Shown piece after piece: positions 53,501 to 62,160 of a stretch of DNA of 64,000 bases; within the stretch, counting starts at the first letter, position 1; each line of letters opens with the position of its first letter. A program made the position numbers and the translations under genes. Source of the DNA: an uncultured Alteromonadaceae bacterium (GTDB lineage Bacteria > Pseudomonadota > Gammaproteobacteria > Enterobacterales > Alteromonadaceae); NCBI GenBank assembly GCA_938085045.1, contig CALKGI010000041.1, forward strand, positions 1 through 64,000. The letters are read 5' to 3'. The notes beneath the pieces were generated by a model, which did not search any database, was not told where the DNA came from, and saw only the letters and a list, made by a program, of their open reading frames with translations.

Positions 53501-53642
53501 TTTGAATATCGCCAAGGCCTGCGACTGGAACAAATATAAGTGTTGAGCCACCGCCTATTGGTACCCATGTCGAGGCTTGTGCGCCTGTCATAGATAAACC
53601 GAGTGTTAACCCCAGTAATGAGCGTTTAATTACGTTGTTCAT
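47526..53642 (-). CDS. Giant exported RHS/YD-repeat protein
   Basis: 2038 residues with a strong ribosome site AAGGAAGGG. A Sec signal peptide (~1-23, LLGLTLGLSMTGAQA) is followed by an N-terminal region with fibronectin-like beta domains (~30-460), then NTGSVSFTHTDVSLPGSSGLPVSISRTH, a start typical of SpvB/RHS shells, and a long array of YD repeats (~600-1770) forming the RHS cocoon. The core ends with DLLGSAVVETNSAGSE, RPFGATVEAARDEVGYTGHKFDADIGLSYMQARYYDPEIGRFYSNDP and YKYIDPDGKS (~1859), where toxins of this family are cut. The last 179 residues are Ala/Gly-rich and hydrophobic, then end in a Ser/Thr/Gln-rich tail; I recognise no nuclease or other toxin domain. There are no PAAR or VgrG-type parts, so export is through Sec, unlike type VI effectors. 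Confidence 0.93.
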   Translation of the reverse strand: MNNVIKRSLLGLTLGLSMTGAQASTWVPIGGGSTLIFVPVAGLGDIQTDTFHYGNDATVVLNDVGDSSAVYYRVQNWVGDKASGGYDAAAQWQCVNKTQLAATNNTLTLTNIASGRYQITASAVMESGAEVCDVTAFNAGQFNHSDVTAPAEFLVINHTTLDNTDSSKSYMHRLDPTSYDLKFRWLPVTGSDSYQLNINKDSVDYPLTVDADTYGQANEFLVRDVYDPVTETYKPYSGFGYFNFSVQYQLNGQLSNPIVSTMGSSYQRPIPPTFIDADDYLSFSGLEENTVRLVWTADKRTPYFNIKERNYADASQVVGVYLTGRFPGSSTIIQKTTGGRERVYDHLLIKTEPNVYRNQYFIQACRTMACINAENSTLFYDPADLTRVEPVVTGISTALQFAKNMENWIVNPGQYAVVEEESGVYLSPNGLVANNNSSLITSAGESAGGGSPTSFRTPVVSDEILNRLEVNPEINAETTALLGEQIDLNTGSVSFTHTDVSLPGSSGLPVSISRTHKGGNYSFQNTLEFADWQLDIPSIQTTLLAGHSGFGGGWGKGTACSSDQRPAKSIKIRTDNYKPYEYFNGTTLSIPGVTNGKLLNANYATSGVGDPAQYRYLTKDNWRISCLTSSQTHSGGEGFKATSPQGVSYYFDRYRLVQGDSLTKDKHAPRYYAFMMVTKVEDRFGNFVTYNYNSNNQLTSIVGQDVGEATPRSINIAYSTEEDLTYRISSVTANNRTWTYGYLSDPYIDSTLVSVTRPDNSAWGYDLAEFSHAKVSQMGKLCLENADTGYASGSVTHPSGAKGEFNWIQVVHGRSQVDGLLDDSNRDPLVPSCFANISISTKKLTGPGLDDMLWTYQYSQNAGSYVGENKGQLSDTLPPHMAKVDHKWIKVNNPDGSKTKHYFNRSYTSVFDGLEVLTDYFDTDGATLLKREEKHYAQGGKNGAVELNTENMNPIQYRADLTKSVQTLYTAGVANSTYITENGVFNIYGKPTWTYGYNNVDTTKKQYTRSEYYYDTTQWVLDLPTTKEVSSDNSNWTLVSEQSYHSATALPYYESSFGQWIKRYVQYSNGNLTKVEFNEKMNDNNYRWQYFDNYKRGKAQTITLPERDDAAVTINATLVVDDNGWVKSATNFNGEQTGYTHDLMGRVETITPADTKWLPTNFTFEKVNSTDTNMTGVVSNMYKQVMSKGNFNSTTYFDGLYRPLLVKTTDTSSGISRYQRKAWNIYGKESFSAFPSTNASENQGMTHTFDGLQRPVKTTQTATGAEQIIAYLNGQKTKVTSYNGDETTTTYLAYGEPRSKQMIRTDSPEGVVTTQSYNVFGSVTAITQGGVTQSHFYNTRQQLCKVVRPDTGTTAYGKNIIGEIIWVATGASGSKTSCDAGNVLASEKTFYTHDNLGANKTVNYPDATSADLTYAYDNQGNLKTLTAGSVVQSYNYFSGGKLEDETLSVDGKSLTVDYGYNSSQALSSMTYPDNTVIDFAPNGFGEPTKAAGFATNAQYYPDGQVNSFTFGNGVNHVTTLNTSKMPSSITATKDLSSQNSFTVEEQTYTNALYNEADDTIASSSSGTSTTIMDYGYLYDNQGNITSQTDMVNSAYSITGMTYDGLERLTAANGYWGDVDIDYDTLGNIQHYNFTNSSNLPSSTLAYAYNDKNQLKSVSGSKNQTFEYDSRGNVTNNGKDAFDFNKAQQIMSAGGSTYVYDGHGRRVKRTLSDGTINYSLYSQSGKLLYREKDTQKVKYVFMGGLQVARVDAATQYIHTDLLGSAVVETNSAGSEIANSRMHYRPFGATVEAARDEVGYTGHKFDADIGLSYMQARYYDPEIGRFYSNDPVGFSNSHNFNRFTYANNNPYKYIDPDGKSAAMARKFWTIDSVVTGGAVKRWTGNFLASPVVRTAKIVLGTAAITACAVAEPCGAVAATMAGVGAVNVADGLMGESSVSYALHAGGVDLNTADAVAAGVDLIGGGKGQLDNLADVGKALVSDGAAKLGAKVVAGVTDMAIMQMEASENLDKLGNVISSPSSTTSQSTTAQSTQERGWLDM

Positions 53643-53660
53643 ACCCTTCCTTTTTTAATA

Positions 53661-53704
53661 ACAAAAAAAACACATCCGGCCCAATAGGTTCAATTATGGG
53701 TCGG
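53661..53704 (-). terminator. Hairpin and T-run just before the RHS gene
   Basis: On the minus strand CCGACCCA (53704-53697) and TGGGCCGG (53683-53676) form a stem with one mismatch, followed after a few bases by an eight-T run (53670-53663). It lies between the Ig-like protein gene and the RHS ribosome site. It could end the upstream operon or act as an attenuator for RHS. Confidence 0.45.
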
Positions 53705-53900
53705 TTGATTGTTGTGAGCGAATTTTTTAATCGTTAGTAACGTAGATGTAACTCTGAGGAATACCGTCTCCAGTTTACTGCTTTCCTTAACATTTGGTTC
53801 ACAAGTTTAGCTGTGAGGGAGGCATTGTAATGATATGGTTACTTTTTGTCCAGTTGTTTTTGTTATTTTTAAATAGCGGCACACGTTTTGCGGGTTCAGC

Positions 53901-55055
53901 CTACAACGAAAACGATATTGAGTATTCACTCGCAGACCCAGACACAGGTTTGATTGGCGTTTCACTGTCAAATGCCCAGGCTGGCGTATTACCAGATAGG
54001 TCTTCAAGTTTGGAGTCGAATTGTATTCGATAATCCCCTGCAGACCACGGTAATTCAGGTTCTATCAACAACTTATCACCTACAACACTCAATTGAATAT
54101 CAGCAGGCACCATCGCACCAGTTTGACTGTTTACCATAGTAACCATACGCTGCGTGAGAACAGGGTCGAGTAACCTCGTCGGGTGAATGACTAGGTTTTG
54201 CAAAGAATTGATGGCTGGCAATTTGAATTGCCAGCTTTTTGGGTCGAGTTTTTGATATTGAGGTGCGGTGATGGTAAATGGTTTGTAAAAATCTTGCTTA
54301 AGTTTGGTGCCAGCAAGGTCTTTAAAAGTTTTATCGACTTTTAGCTGATAGTGCTGATGGGGTTGAAACACGGGCCCTTGTTTCACGTTAGGGCCAACCC
54401 CACGTTTAATTCGGCCCGGGTGAATAAATACCGTCAATCTCATCCGGTTTTCATCCCACAGGCCCTCGCGAAATTCAACAAACGCATCGCTCACCACTTC
54501 GTTATTTTGGTTGATAATCGACAGATATTGATAGGGGTTGTCGAATGACATGGGCTGCGAAAAATAGACATAAAAACGCAGTACATTTTGCGGTAGAATA
54601 TCAGCCTGCGGATAAACCTTCAGCACTTCACCAGCGGTATATGGTTGTTCTGGCTCAATGAATCGCGTCAATTGGTAAAGTGGTTGTTTAAACGCTGAAT
54701 GGTTTTGCCCCACCTGTTTACTAAATAGGCTTGCATTAAATATCGCGGTGTAAGACATACCCGGCTCTGGCGGGTATTTTGGCGTAAAAACCAGGTTGCC
54801 CTGCGTTAACGCATAACGGCCTGTAATGCTAGGGCCATCACCTACACTCTCACCTACACTTTTACCTACATAAAGTGCAAACACCTTTTTAAGATCCAAC
54901 GCTTTTATTTCTACGTCAAATGGCAAATCTAATGTCACCTGTCCATAGGTATCGCTGCTGGCGAGTGAGTCAAAAGTCAGCTTTACCGAATCAGCTTTGG
55001 CTGACGCCATCGAAAAACACAGCGACAGCGTGGCCAATGTACTACGTAACATCAT
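53901..55055 (-). CDS. Exported Ig-like (Big_5-type) protein
   Basis: 384 residues. Signal peptide ~1-21 (LATLSLCFSMASAKA). The mature protein consists of several beta-sandwich segments of the bacterial Ig-like Big_5 pattern: PQNVLRFYVYFSQPMSFDNPYQYLSI, RMRLTVFIHPGRIKRGVGPN, YQLKVDKTFKDLAGTKL, LPWSAGDYRIQFDSKLEDLSGNTPAWAFD. These domains appear in secreted or surface proteins. Its ATG overlaps the stop of the upstream gene (ATGA-type), so the two are co-translated. 258 bp separate it from RHS on the same strand. Function unknown; the pair could serve the outer surface with the TonB receptor transcribed the other way. Confidence 0.78.
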   Translation of the reverse strand: MMLRSTLATLSLCFSMASAKADSVKLTFDSLASSDTYGQVTLDLPFDVEIKALDLKKVFALYVGKSVGESVGDGPSITGRYALTQGNLVFTPKYPPEPGMSYTAIFNASLFSKQVGQNHSAFKQPLYQLTRFIEPEQPYTAGEVLKVYPQADILPQNVLRFYVYFSQPMSFDNPYQYLSIINQNNEVVSDAFVEFREGLWDENRMRLTVFIHPGRIKRGVGPNVKQGPVFQPHQHYQLKVDKTFKDLAGTKLKQDFYKPFTITAPQYQKLDPKSWQFKLPAINSLQNLVIHPTRLLDPVLTQRMVTMVNSQTGAMVPADIQLSVVGDKLLIEPELPWSAGDYRIQFDSKLEDLSGNTPAWAFDSETPIKPVSGSASEYSISFSL

Positions 55056-56176
55056 TACAACTGCGCTTTTGACAGGCTAGTTAACGCCAGTTGTCCATTG
55101 GGCATTTTGGTTGTGGTTAGCACGTAATCGTCATTAAAGTTATCTAGCTCTTGCACACCTTTAGCTTTCATAGTGTCGAATTTTACGCCTTCGGTGTAGC
55201 TACTGGCCCGCTTGGTCATGCTGCCTTTATAAGAAGCGATGGTTTTGGCGTTAAACGACATTAAAGGTTGGCGACTATTAGACAGCAATATCTTTTGTTC
55301 ACCTTCATACTGATAAGAAATGATGTCGATTGGGCCATTGCCTGCACCAAGCTCGGCAATCGTTCGGCCTTTAACATGGGCTTTATCTTTAATTTGGTCC
55401 ATATCGATGGTCACCAATGGAGTGCAAGCATAGGCGGCCAACAATTGGTTTTTGTTGTTAATATCAACAGGTAAAAAAGTGCGAATGGGCGAGTGAGTTT
55501 CGTATTTTCCATGCGCTCCATGAAAAACCTCGACAGTGGTCACATCAGCGGCATCACCAAACGGATAGGTATAAGTCCACATTGATGATGCAAATTCTTC
55601 ATTCGACATACCCGCAACATAAAGTTTGTCATTCTTAAACGACATTTGGGTGATGGCATATAGGCGTTTGCTACGACCATTACGATACTTTTTGTCTTTG
55701 CTCACCGGATTAGGCACTTTAGCGGTGCTGTATTTAACGCCGTCTAAATCGACCACTTCTATGCTGCTGTCAGGTTTGACTCTAACCAATACCGCAGTGA
55801 CATTTTTACTCTTAGCCTTGCCCCGGCTCACAGTTAAATAGGTGTTTTTTGACACGGGATTAACCGCCATATCGTGTATTTGCACCATAGAGGGTTTAGT
55901 CCCGAGTAACCCAGCTATTTGTTTTTTCAAATCGGCTATCGCAGGCGGTTTGACGTTTGACGATACTTTGCGCTCAACTAAATCAATGGCGGTGATCAAG
56001 CCTTTGTTTGTGTCGCCAATGAACAATACGCCTTGTGGGCTGAACTCAAGTGCACTCATGACATTAAATTCGGGCGAGCTTTTTTTGCCGTGTGCGTTAG
56101 CTTGCGCGCTTGCACTAACCAACAAGGTCAGCAGGCTTGCACTTAGCAAGCGTTTGTAGGTAAATTGAGTTTTCAA
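55055..56176 (-). CDS. Exported beta-propeller-like protein
   Basis: 373 residues. Signal peptide ~1-28 (LLSASLLTLLVSASAQANA). The mature part has repeated strands of a propeller: VMSALEFSPQGVLFIGDTNKGLITAIDL, VQIHDMAVNPVSKNTYLTVSRG, QMSFKNDKLYVAGMSNEEFASSMWTY, PIDIISYQYEGEQKILLSNSRQPLMSF, like SMP-30/NHL or YncE-type proteins. No catalytic residues assigned. It starts the two-gene set with the Ig-like protein and is divergent from the TonB receptor at 56408, with a 231-bp shared upstream region. Partnership with that receptor is plausible but unproven. Confidence 0.75.
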   Translation of the reverse strand: MKTQFTYKRLLSASLLTLLVSASAQANAHGKKSSPEFNVMSALEFSPQGVLFIGDTNKGLITAIDLVERKVSSNVKPPAIADLKKQIAGLLGTKPSMVQIHDMAVNPVSKNTYLTVSRGKAKSKNVTAVLVRVKPDSSIEVVDLDGVKYSTAKVPNPVSKDKKYRNGRSKRLYAITQMSFKNDKLYVAGMSNEEFASSMWTYTYPFGDAADVTTVEVFHGAHGKYETHSPIRTFLPVDINNKNQLLAAYACTPLVTIDMDQIKDKAHVKGRTIAELGAGNGPIDIISYQYEGEQKILLSNSRQPLMSFNAKTIASYKGSMTKRASSYTEGVKFDTMKAKGVQELDNFNDDYVLTTTKMPNGQLALTSLSKAQL

Positions 56177-56407
56177 TGAGACACCTGTTGTCTGTTTAAT
56201 AAGTTGGTTGTGATCATAGTCTTGCCACGGTCAAAGGCAATGAAACGAGGTAAGCGGTCATTGTTCACGCGCCATAATTTCGCGCGTTGGCGGCTTTTAG
56301 CGACCTGAAAACTCGTTAATGTGCCAGTTGAATGCTATACATAAGAATGCGTAACATTCTAAATTCATTTGATTTTTTATACTTTTAATTGTGTAGGTTA
56401 GCAATAT

Positions 56408-58816
56408 ATGAATAACAAATATGGTCTTTTATTGGTATCAGTGAGCTTATGCTGTACAACAAGCATTCACGCCCAACAACAAAGCAAAGAAGTCGATAAG
56501 AACAACGGTGAAGTCATTGAAGTCGTTGCCCAAAAACGTAAGCAGAACATTCAAAAAGTCGGCATTTCTTTAACCGCGCTCCCAGCGAAAACCCTCGACC
56601 AGTTGGGTATCACCAACACAGTCGACATTTCTCAGCAAGTACCTAACCTACAACTCAGTGCTTGGTCGCCAAACCTCACCATTTTTAATTTACGGGGCGT
56701 GTCGCAAAACAGTTTCACCGACAACTTAGAAGGCCCAATAGCAGTTTATGTAGATGACGGTTATGTTGGCAGTATCAATGCAATCTCTGGCCAGTTGTTC
56801 GATATGAAACGAGTCGAAGTATTAAGAGGCCCTCAAGGCACATTATTTGGTCGCAATGCCACCGGAGGACTCATTCACTATTTAACCCATCAGGCGGATG
56901 AAGATTATGCCAATGGTTACTTTAAGTTTGGCGTTGGTTCATATAACAAAAGCGAACTCGAAGTCGCCTATGGCAACACCATAAGCGACAATGTTAGAGG
57001 GCGAATCGCCATTCGCAAAGAGCAAGCTGACGGTCATATTGAATCGAATAACCCCGATATACGAGCGGTAGGAGGGTCTGATAACCTGTCGCTTAAAGGG
57101 TCGTTACAATGGGATGCAAACGACGATTTGCAATTAAACTTAATCTATAAGTACAGCAAAGACGATGATGTGCCCACCGGTGGTTATTCTTTTTTACCTT
57201 GGACACAAACCCAAATTGACGCCGGTTATATGCCGCCAGAGCTAATGGCTTTTACCCAAAATGTTATTTTAGATGGCGCAGAGCCACCCGGTGGTTTGTC
57301 GCTATTAGAATTCACTCAAAATGTGTTTTTTAACCCAGAAGATGGATTCACCCCAGTTGATGAGGCTGGCCGTACTTTATATCGTGGCGACCATCCACAG
57401 CCGCACAAACACTTCTCAAATATCGACGGTTTTTTAGCGCGTAAAACGCAAAACCTCACCAGTAAAGTCACTTGGGATATTGAGCAAGATTTAAGCTTTG
57501 AGTCAATCACTAACTTTAATAAGCTCACTAAAACCTACTTAGAAGACGGCGATGGCACCCCAGCCCCAATTATTGCCTTTCAAACAGACATGGATTATCG
57601 CCAGTGGTCACAAGAGCTAAGGTTAGCCGGCACATCCGAACGGACAAAATGGCAGGTTGGTGCTTACTACCTTGATATGCGCCATGATGGATTGGCCGCA
57701 ACCGTTGGCGGCCCGGTGATACGTTTGGCCAATACGTTAATCGCCAGCGGTGAACTCGGCGCAGATTATGACCCCGGCGCAGGCTCTCCAAAAGCCATTC
57801 AAGATTACCTTGTTAATGCATCCAACTGGTCGTTGTTTTCTCAAATTGAATTTGAATTGAGCGAAACGTTAGTGGGTATTGCTGGGTTACGCTGGTCTGA
57901 AGATGATAAAAAACTAAACTATGCCCGAGGGTTTCAAGATTTAAGTTTTAACATTCCACTGATACAACAAGCCAGCGTGTCGCCTAGTGACGATTATGGC
58001 GTGATTGACTATCAAGATTATGCAGCTAAATTGCAGCTAAATTGGCAAATGGCCCCCGAACATTTGGTGTTTATGTCTTACAACCGAGGCATTAAAGTGG
58101 GCAACTGGGCATTTTCAGCCGGTGTGCCGGTCGACGAACTTGAGCATAAACCTGAAACCCTACATTCGTATGAGGTCGGCATTAAGTCTCAATTTCAAGC
58201 GCGCTCAGTCAACTTAAGTGCCACTGGCTTTTATTACGATTACAAAGACTATCAAGCTTTTGCTATGTTAGGTTTAGCCCCGCAAATTCGCAACAGCGAT
58301 GCCACCGTGTATGGCGCAGAAATGGAGCTATCGTGGCGGGCAAACGAGAGATTTGAAGCCTCATTTGGCGCGGCCTATCTTCATTCAGAAGTTGAACAAG
58401 TAAACGCGGTAGCCCAGTGGAACTCGCCAGTTGGTGGCACGGTAATCGATTTTCCGATTGATACTTTACACAACCTTGAATTGCCCAATGCGCCCACCTT
58501 GTCGTTTAACTACGTTTTAAGATATCAATTGCCCCTGCTCGACGGTGCCCTTAGCGCACAGTTAGATGGGGTTTATTATTCTGAGCAATATCTAGAAGTC
58601 ACCAACGGTGGCGGTGCTTATCAAGATGCTTACGATGTAACCAACCTTAGGTTGTCTTATCAACCGCCCAAAAGCGACTGGGAAGTGCACTTTTGGGTTA
58701 AAAACCTCACAGACGAAGTTTATAAGCAATACAGCTTGGATTTAGGGATGCTAGGAGCGGTGGCCTATTATGCACAGCCAAGAACGACTGGGATGTCGGT
58801 GTTGTTTAAGTATTAA
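56408..58816 (+). CDS. TonB-dependent receptor (iron-complex type)
   Basis: 802 residues. Signal peptide ~1-22 (LLLVSVSLCCTTSIHA). Plug domain ~35-165: GEVIEVVAQKRKQNIQKVGISLTALPAKTLDQLGITNTVDISQQVPNLQL, FNLRGVSQNSF, VYVDDGYVGS, DMKRVEVLRGPQGTLFGRNATGGLIHYLT, classic motifs. The EVIEVVAQ start may serve as TonB box. Barrel to the C-terminus, ending with a terminal aromatic (SVLFKY). This subgroup (VSQNSFTD, RGPQGTLFGRNA) is abundant in marine and sphingomonad genomes for siderophores or aromatic and plant compounds. Divergent from the exported propeller gene. A MITE copy lies just after it. Confidence 0.93.
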   Translation: MNNKYGLLLVSVSLCCTTSIHAQQQSKEVDKNNGEVIEVVAQKRKQNIQKVGISLTALPAKTLDQLGITNTVDISQQVPNLQLSAWSPNLTIFNLRGVSQNSFTDNLEGPIAVYVDDGYVGSINAISGQLFDMKRVEVLRGPQGTLFGRNATGGLIHYLTHQADEDYANGYFKFGVGSYNKSELEVAYGNTISDNVRGRIAIRKEQADGHIESNNPDIRAVGGSDNLSLKGSLQWDANDDLQLNLIYKYSKDDDVPTGGYSFLPWTQTQIDAGYMPPELMAFTQNVILDGAEPPGGLSLLEFTQNVFFNPEDGFTPVDEAGRTLYRGDHPQPHKHFSNIDGFLARKTQNLTSKVTWDIEQDLSFESITNFNKLTKTYLEDGDGTPAPIIAFQTDMDYRQWSQELRLAGTSERTKWQVGAYYLDMRHDGLAATVGGPVIRLANTLIASGELGADYDPGAGSPKAIQDYLVNASNWSLFSQIEFELSETLVGIAGLRWSEDDKKLNYARGFQDLSFNIPLIQQASVSPSDDYGVIDYQDYAAKLQLNWQMAPEHLVFMSYNRGIKVGNWAFSAGVPVDELEHKPETLHSYEVGIKSQFQARSVNLSATGFYYDYKDYQAFAMLGLAPQIRNSDATVYGAEMELSWRANERFEASFGAAYLHSEVEQVNAVAQWNSPVGGTVIDFPIDTLHNLELPNAPTLSFNYVLRYQLPLLDGALSAQLDGVYYSEQYLEVTNGGGAYQDAYDVTNLRLSYQPPKSDWEVHFWVKNLTDEVYKQYSLDLGMLGAVAYYAQPRTTGMSVLFKY

Positions 58817-58872
58817 GGTGCGAAAAACCTGATTGGAACTGCCATTGTAGGATGGGCCTCGGTTTCCTCCAA

Positions 58873-59123
58873 TGCTGTTGACTTAAGGGCTGTTTCTATT
58901 TCACGTGGTCTACCAAAGGGGAGCGATATTCTGGTAGTTGGTCGTTTTTTCTTTAAAAGATCTTTCACCACATTAATATATGGAAGTATGTAATTAGAAC
59001 AACGGAGCGGTTGTCGAGAGAGCGCAAAGAGCACAGAGAAAAGATCTATTTGCTGTTTTTTTGCCCTTCTCTGTGTCCTCTGTGGTGATAAGTTTTTGGT
59101 TTTTTATTCTTAAGTCAACAGTA
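58873..59123. mobile_element. MITE-like element, copy A
   Basis: A 251-bp element with 15-bp terminal inverted repeats TGCTGTTGACTTAAG / CTTAAGTCAACAGTA (one mismatch; 18 bp if CAA/TTG is included). It is the reverse complement of the element at 63337-63597, nearly identical along its length. It has no transposase; a short internal frame (MLFALSRQPLRCSNYI..., shared by both copies) is a by-product of the repeat. Flanks TGTAGGATGG (58846-58855) and CCATCCTACA (59141-59150) form a larger palindrome with the element at its centre. This accounts for the 364-bp gap 58817-59180. Confidence 0.85.
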
Positions 59124-59180
59124 TTGTCGGTTCCCTCAGACCATCCTACATTGTGGGGTAAAATGACAGTGACGAGCAAA

Positions 59181-61925
59181 CTACTCCACCCTCAACACCG
59201 CTTGAATCGTCTCTCGCAACACTTCAATTTTGGTCGGTTTAGCCACATGCGCATTCATGCCAATCGACAGGTAATGCTTAATGTCATCTTCCATCACATT
59301 GGCCGTCAGGGCGATGATCGGTGTGTTGGCTTTATTTTTATCATCCATGCTTCTAATGATTTTTGTCGCTTCAATACCATCCATCACAGGCATATGAATG
59401 TCCATTAGAATAATATCGAAGCTATCAGACGCCACTGATTGTGTGCCTAACAAGCCGTTTTCAACCATATGAACGTTCATGCCTTCGAAATCCAGTAAGC
59501 TAGAAATGACCACTTGATTGATCTCATTGTCTTCAACCACCAGCACTTTCAGCTCTTTTAAGCGCAGTTCAGGTATTTGCTCAATTGGCGGGGGTTGACG
59601 GGTGAATGCTGACTCTATGGTGTTAAACAACACGCTGGTTAATACTGGCTTTTGCAATATAGCCTGAATGTTCAATTTTTCTGAGAAGCGACTGACAATA
59701 TTAGTGTTGTAAGCCGTTAACACTATGACCATTTCAAATGCCTGTGGATTGGTTTTTTGCAACTCGGCCAAAAACTTTTCTCCACCCATTATCGGCATGG
59801 TCCAATCTAAAACAATCACTTTAAATTGACGCCTGGCCTCTTTTATCATCGCTAAGGCGTCTTGCGCAGACGTATATGAGGTTACTACTAGTCCCAACTT
59901 TGTCAATTGCTCGTCTAAGGCCTGTACTGCAAAAGCATTATCGTCAATCACCAGTACGTCAAAGGGTTCGTTAAAATACAACTCGTGTTCATCCCAGATC
60001 ACCACCTGATCATTTAGCTCTATTTGCATTGACGCGGTAAAACAACTGCCCACATCGGGTGTGCTCTGAACAGTAATATCACCGCTCATTAGTTGGCACA
60101 AGCGTCGACTAATGGTTAAACCCAAACCGGTACCACCAAATTTACGCGTTGTAGAACTGTCTTCTTGGGTAAATGCATCAAACAAATGAGACAACTTATC
60201 ACTATTAATGCCAATGCCCGTGTCGCGCACAACAAATTTCATATTCATGCGTCTGTCTTGACCTTCACCCGTTTCATCAACTGCATCGGCCGTTACCATG
60301 ACTGTTACTTTACCCTTGGCGGTAAACTTCACCGCATTGGAACACAGGTTTAGCAAAACTTGATTAATTCGAACAATATCCCCCATTAAATCGGGGTGAA
60401 CACTAGGGTCGACATCGACAAAAAACTCTATGCCTTTGTCTATTGTTTGCACTTCGAACGTATTATTTATGTAATCTACAACCGAATTAATCGAAAAAGG
60501 GATTTTTTCTAAACGAATATTGCCAGACTCTATTTTAGAAAAATCAAGTATGTCGTTAATCACCACCAGTAATTGATCTGAGCTGTAGCTGATCTTATCT
60601 AAAAACTGATGTTGTTCATTGGTCAGGTCAGTCTCTTTTAGAATATTTGTTAGACCAATCACACCATTCATAGGCGTGCGAATTTCATGGCTCATGTTGG
60701 CCAAAAATTCAGACTTTGCCATGGCTAGGTGTTCTGCTCGTTCTTTTGCTTCGTTTAGCTCTTTGGTTCTTTTAGTGACTCGAAACTCTAGCGTTTGCCT
60801 TTCACAGTCCAACTCCTTCAATAAATGCACTCGTTTGTTATTTAACACACCAACAAATACCAGCAATAAACTCAAAGTGATGATAATTAACACAGATATA
60901 ATGATCACTGATTGATGTTGTTCAAAATACGAAGGTAGGTAGTAGGCGATTTTAGCATTTGGTGGCAATGCCGAGCGCTTGATCTTCAATTTTTGCAATT
61001 GGCGCCAATCGTAATAATGTGCGCTAAGCAACTTAGTATCGCCCACCTTAATTTCATTATGTTCTACAAAATGAATGACAGATTGCGCCGTTTGCACACC
61101 CAATAACTCCCCAGACAATAAATAGCCACCCACAACCCCCGAGCCTAACAACGAATGCCAATAGGTGAATATAGGCACGTTGGCATCTTTACTCAGCAAC
61201 TGCACCAGTTGAAAAGGCGTCAACGGCGCATTATTGTGCTGCCTGAAAAGCGGTGTATATAAAATCAAAGTACTGGTGGGTTCTTTGCTCATATCAACAA
61301 TTAGCTGTTCAACGGGTACATCTAACCACTGTTCGAGTTTGATGTCAGGATAGTTGTTCATTATCAAAGGAATGAGGCGTTGTAACAAATCTACGCCAAT
61401 ATCGTTATCGGTATCGATGAGCGTCACTATTTTAGCGGGTTGAATGAGGTTAACCGCATCAAATGTGGCCTGATTGAAATCGAGTTCTACCTGAACAACA
61501 ACCCCTTGTTCATTGTCTGGTACGTGGAAATTGGCACCGGGTTCTAAATATAAGCGAGGAACATCGTGAAACAACGAATCAAATTCAGATAATAAAGTTG
61601 CAGCAGTGACATCTTGGGTGATGATGATATCGATTTTTTTATCACGATATTTGCTTTGCAAGAGGCTTTTCATTGACGCTTTTTGAATCGACTCGTCAAA
61701 ACGACCAATGTCTAAATCTTCTACATATAAGTCAAATTGCAATGCATTTTCAGCCAATTCTTTGCGTAAACCTTGCTCTACACTGTTTTGCCAAGGCATA
61801 TCTTGATTCAAAGAATTGATCATTAATATTTGCGTGGTTCTATCTGAAGCTTCTGCCAAGCCGCCTACCCCAAAAAGGCAAGTGCAGACAAATAGCAACC
61901 AAACAAAAACTTTCATGCTTCTCAA
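59181..61925 (-). CDS. Hybrid histidine kinase with ABC-substrate-binding-like sensor
   Basis: 914 residues. Signal/first helix ~5-25, then a periplasmic ABC_sub_bind-type sensor (~28-330; [53 protein letters not shown]), a transmembrane helix (~338-362), coiled coil, HisKA with His in [15 protein letters not shown] (~411), HATPase_c (~515-635; [27 protein letters not shown]), and two receiver domains: REC1 (~655-770, D in [13 protein letters not shown]) and REC2 (~788-910, D in [14 protein letters not shown] in VAKPTK). No Hpt domain, so the final relay partner is elsewhere. A MITE lies 57 bp from its 3' end. Confidence 0.93.
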   Translation of the reverse strand: MRSMKVFVWLLFVCTCLFGVGGLAEASDRTTQILMINSLNQDMPWQNSVEQGLRKELAENALQFDLYVEDLDIGRFDESIQKASMKSLLQSKYRDKKIDIIITQDVTAATLLSEFDSLFHDVPRLYLEPGANFHVPDNEQGVVVQVELDFNQATFDAVNLIQPAKIVTLIDTDNDIGVDLLQRLIPLIMNNYPDIKLEQWLDVPVEQLIVDMSKEPTSTLILYTPLFRQHNNAPLTPFQLVQLLSKDANVPIFTYWHSLLGSGVVGGYLLSGELLGVQTAQSVIHFVEHNEIKVGDTKLLSAHYYDWRQLQKLKIKRSALPPNAKIAYYLPSYFEQHQSVIIISVLIIITLSLLLVFVGVLNNKRVHLLKELDCERQTLEFRVTKRTKELNEAKERAEHLAMAKSEFLANMSHEIRTPMNGVIGLTNILKETDLTNEQHQFLDKISYSSDQLLVVINDILDFSKIESGNIRLEKIPFSINSVVDYINNTFEVQTIDKGIEFFVDVDPSVHPDLMGDIVRINQVLLNLCSNAVKFTAKGKVTVMVTADAVDETGEGQDRRMNMKFVVRDTGIGINSDKLSHLFDAFTQEDSSTTRKFGGTGLGLTISRRLCQLMSGDITVQSTPDVGSCFTASMQIELNDQVVIWDEHELYFNEPFDVLVIDDNAFAVQALDEQLTKLGLVVTSYTSAQDALAMIKEARRQFKVIVLDWTMPIMGGEKFLAELQKTNPQAFEMVIVLTAYNTNIVSRFSEKLNIQAILQKPVLTSVLFNTIESAFTRQPPPIEQIPELRLKELKVLVVEDNEINQVVISSLLDFEGMNVHMVENGLLGTQSVASDSFDIILMDIHMPVMDGIEATKIIRSMDDKNKANTPIIALTANVMEDDIKHYLSIGMNAHVAKPTKIEVLRETIQAVLRVE

Positions 61926-62160
61926 TAAGTTAAATAGACAAATTTACGTTTAAGCCTAGTTAATAACAGCAAAATGATCAATGTAAAATAACCACTAAAG
62001 GAACAAAAAGAGAGATAATGCAAGGGGTATTGAGGGTCATATAGATACACCTGTCTCGCCGCGGTATTTTTGATTCTCCTACGCACCTACAGCTTTGCGT
62101 TCTTGGGGTTTTCACTTATGATGAGCGCAAAGAAATTGACTTTATTTTTGAGGAGTTTCC

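Noticed and set aside
51860-53642. Type VI PAAR or VgrG-related N-terminus in the RHS protein
   Set aside because: The N-terminus is a Sec signal peptide followed by beta domains; no PAAR motif found.
58813-59034. 73-residue open frame on the minus strand (MLFALSRQ...)
   Set aside because: The same frame appears in the second MITE copy (63436-63681) and is carried by the repeat; no codon or domain evidence for a gene.
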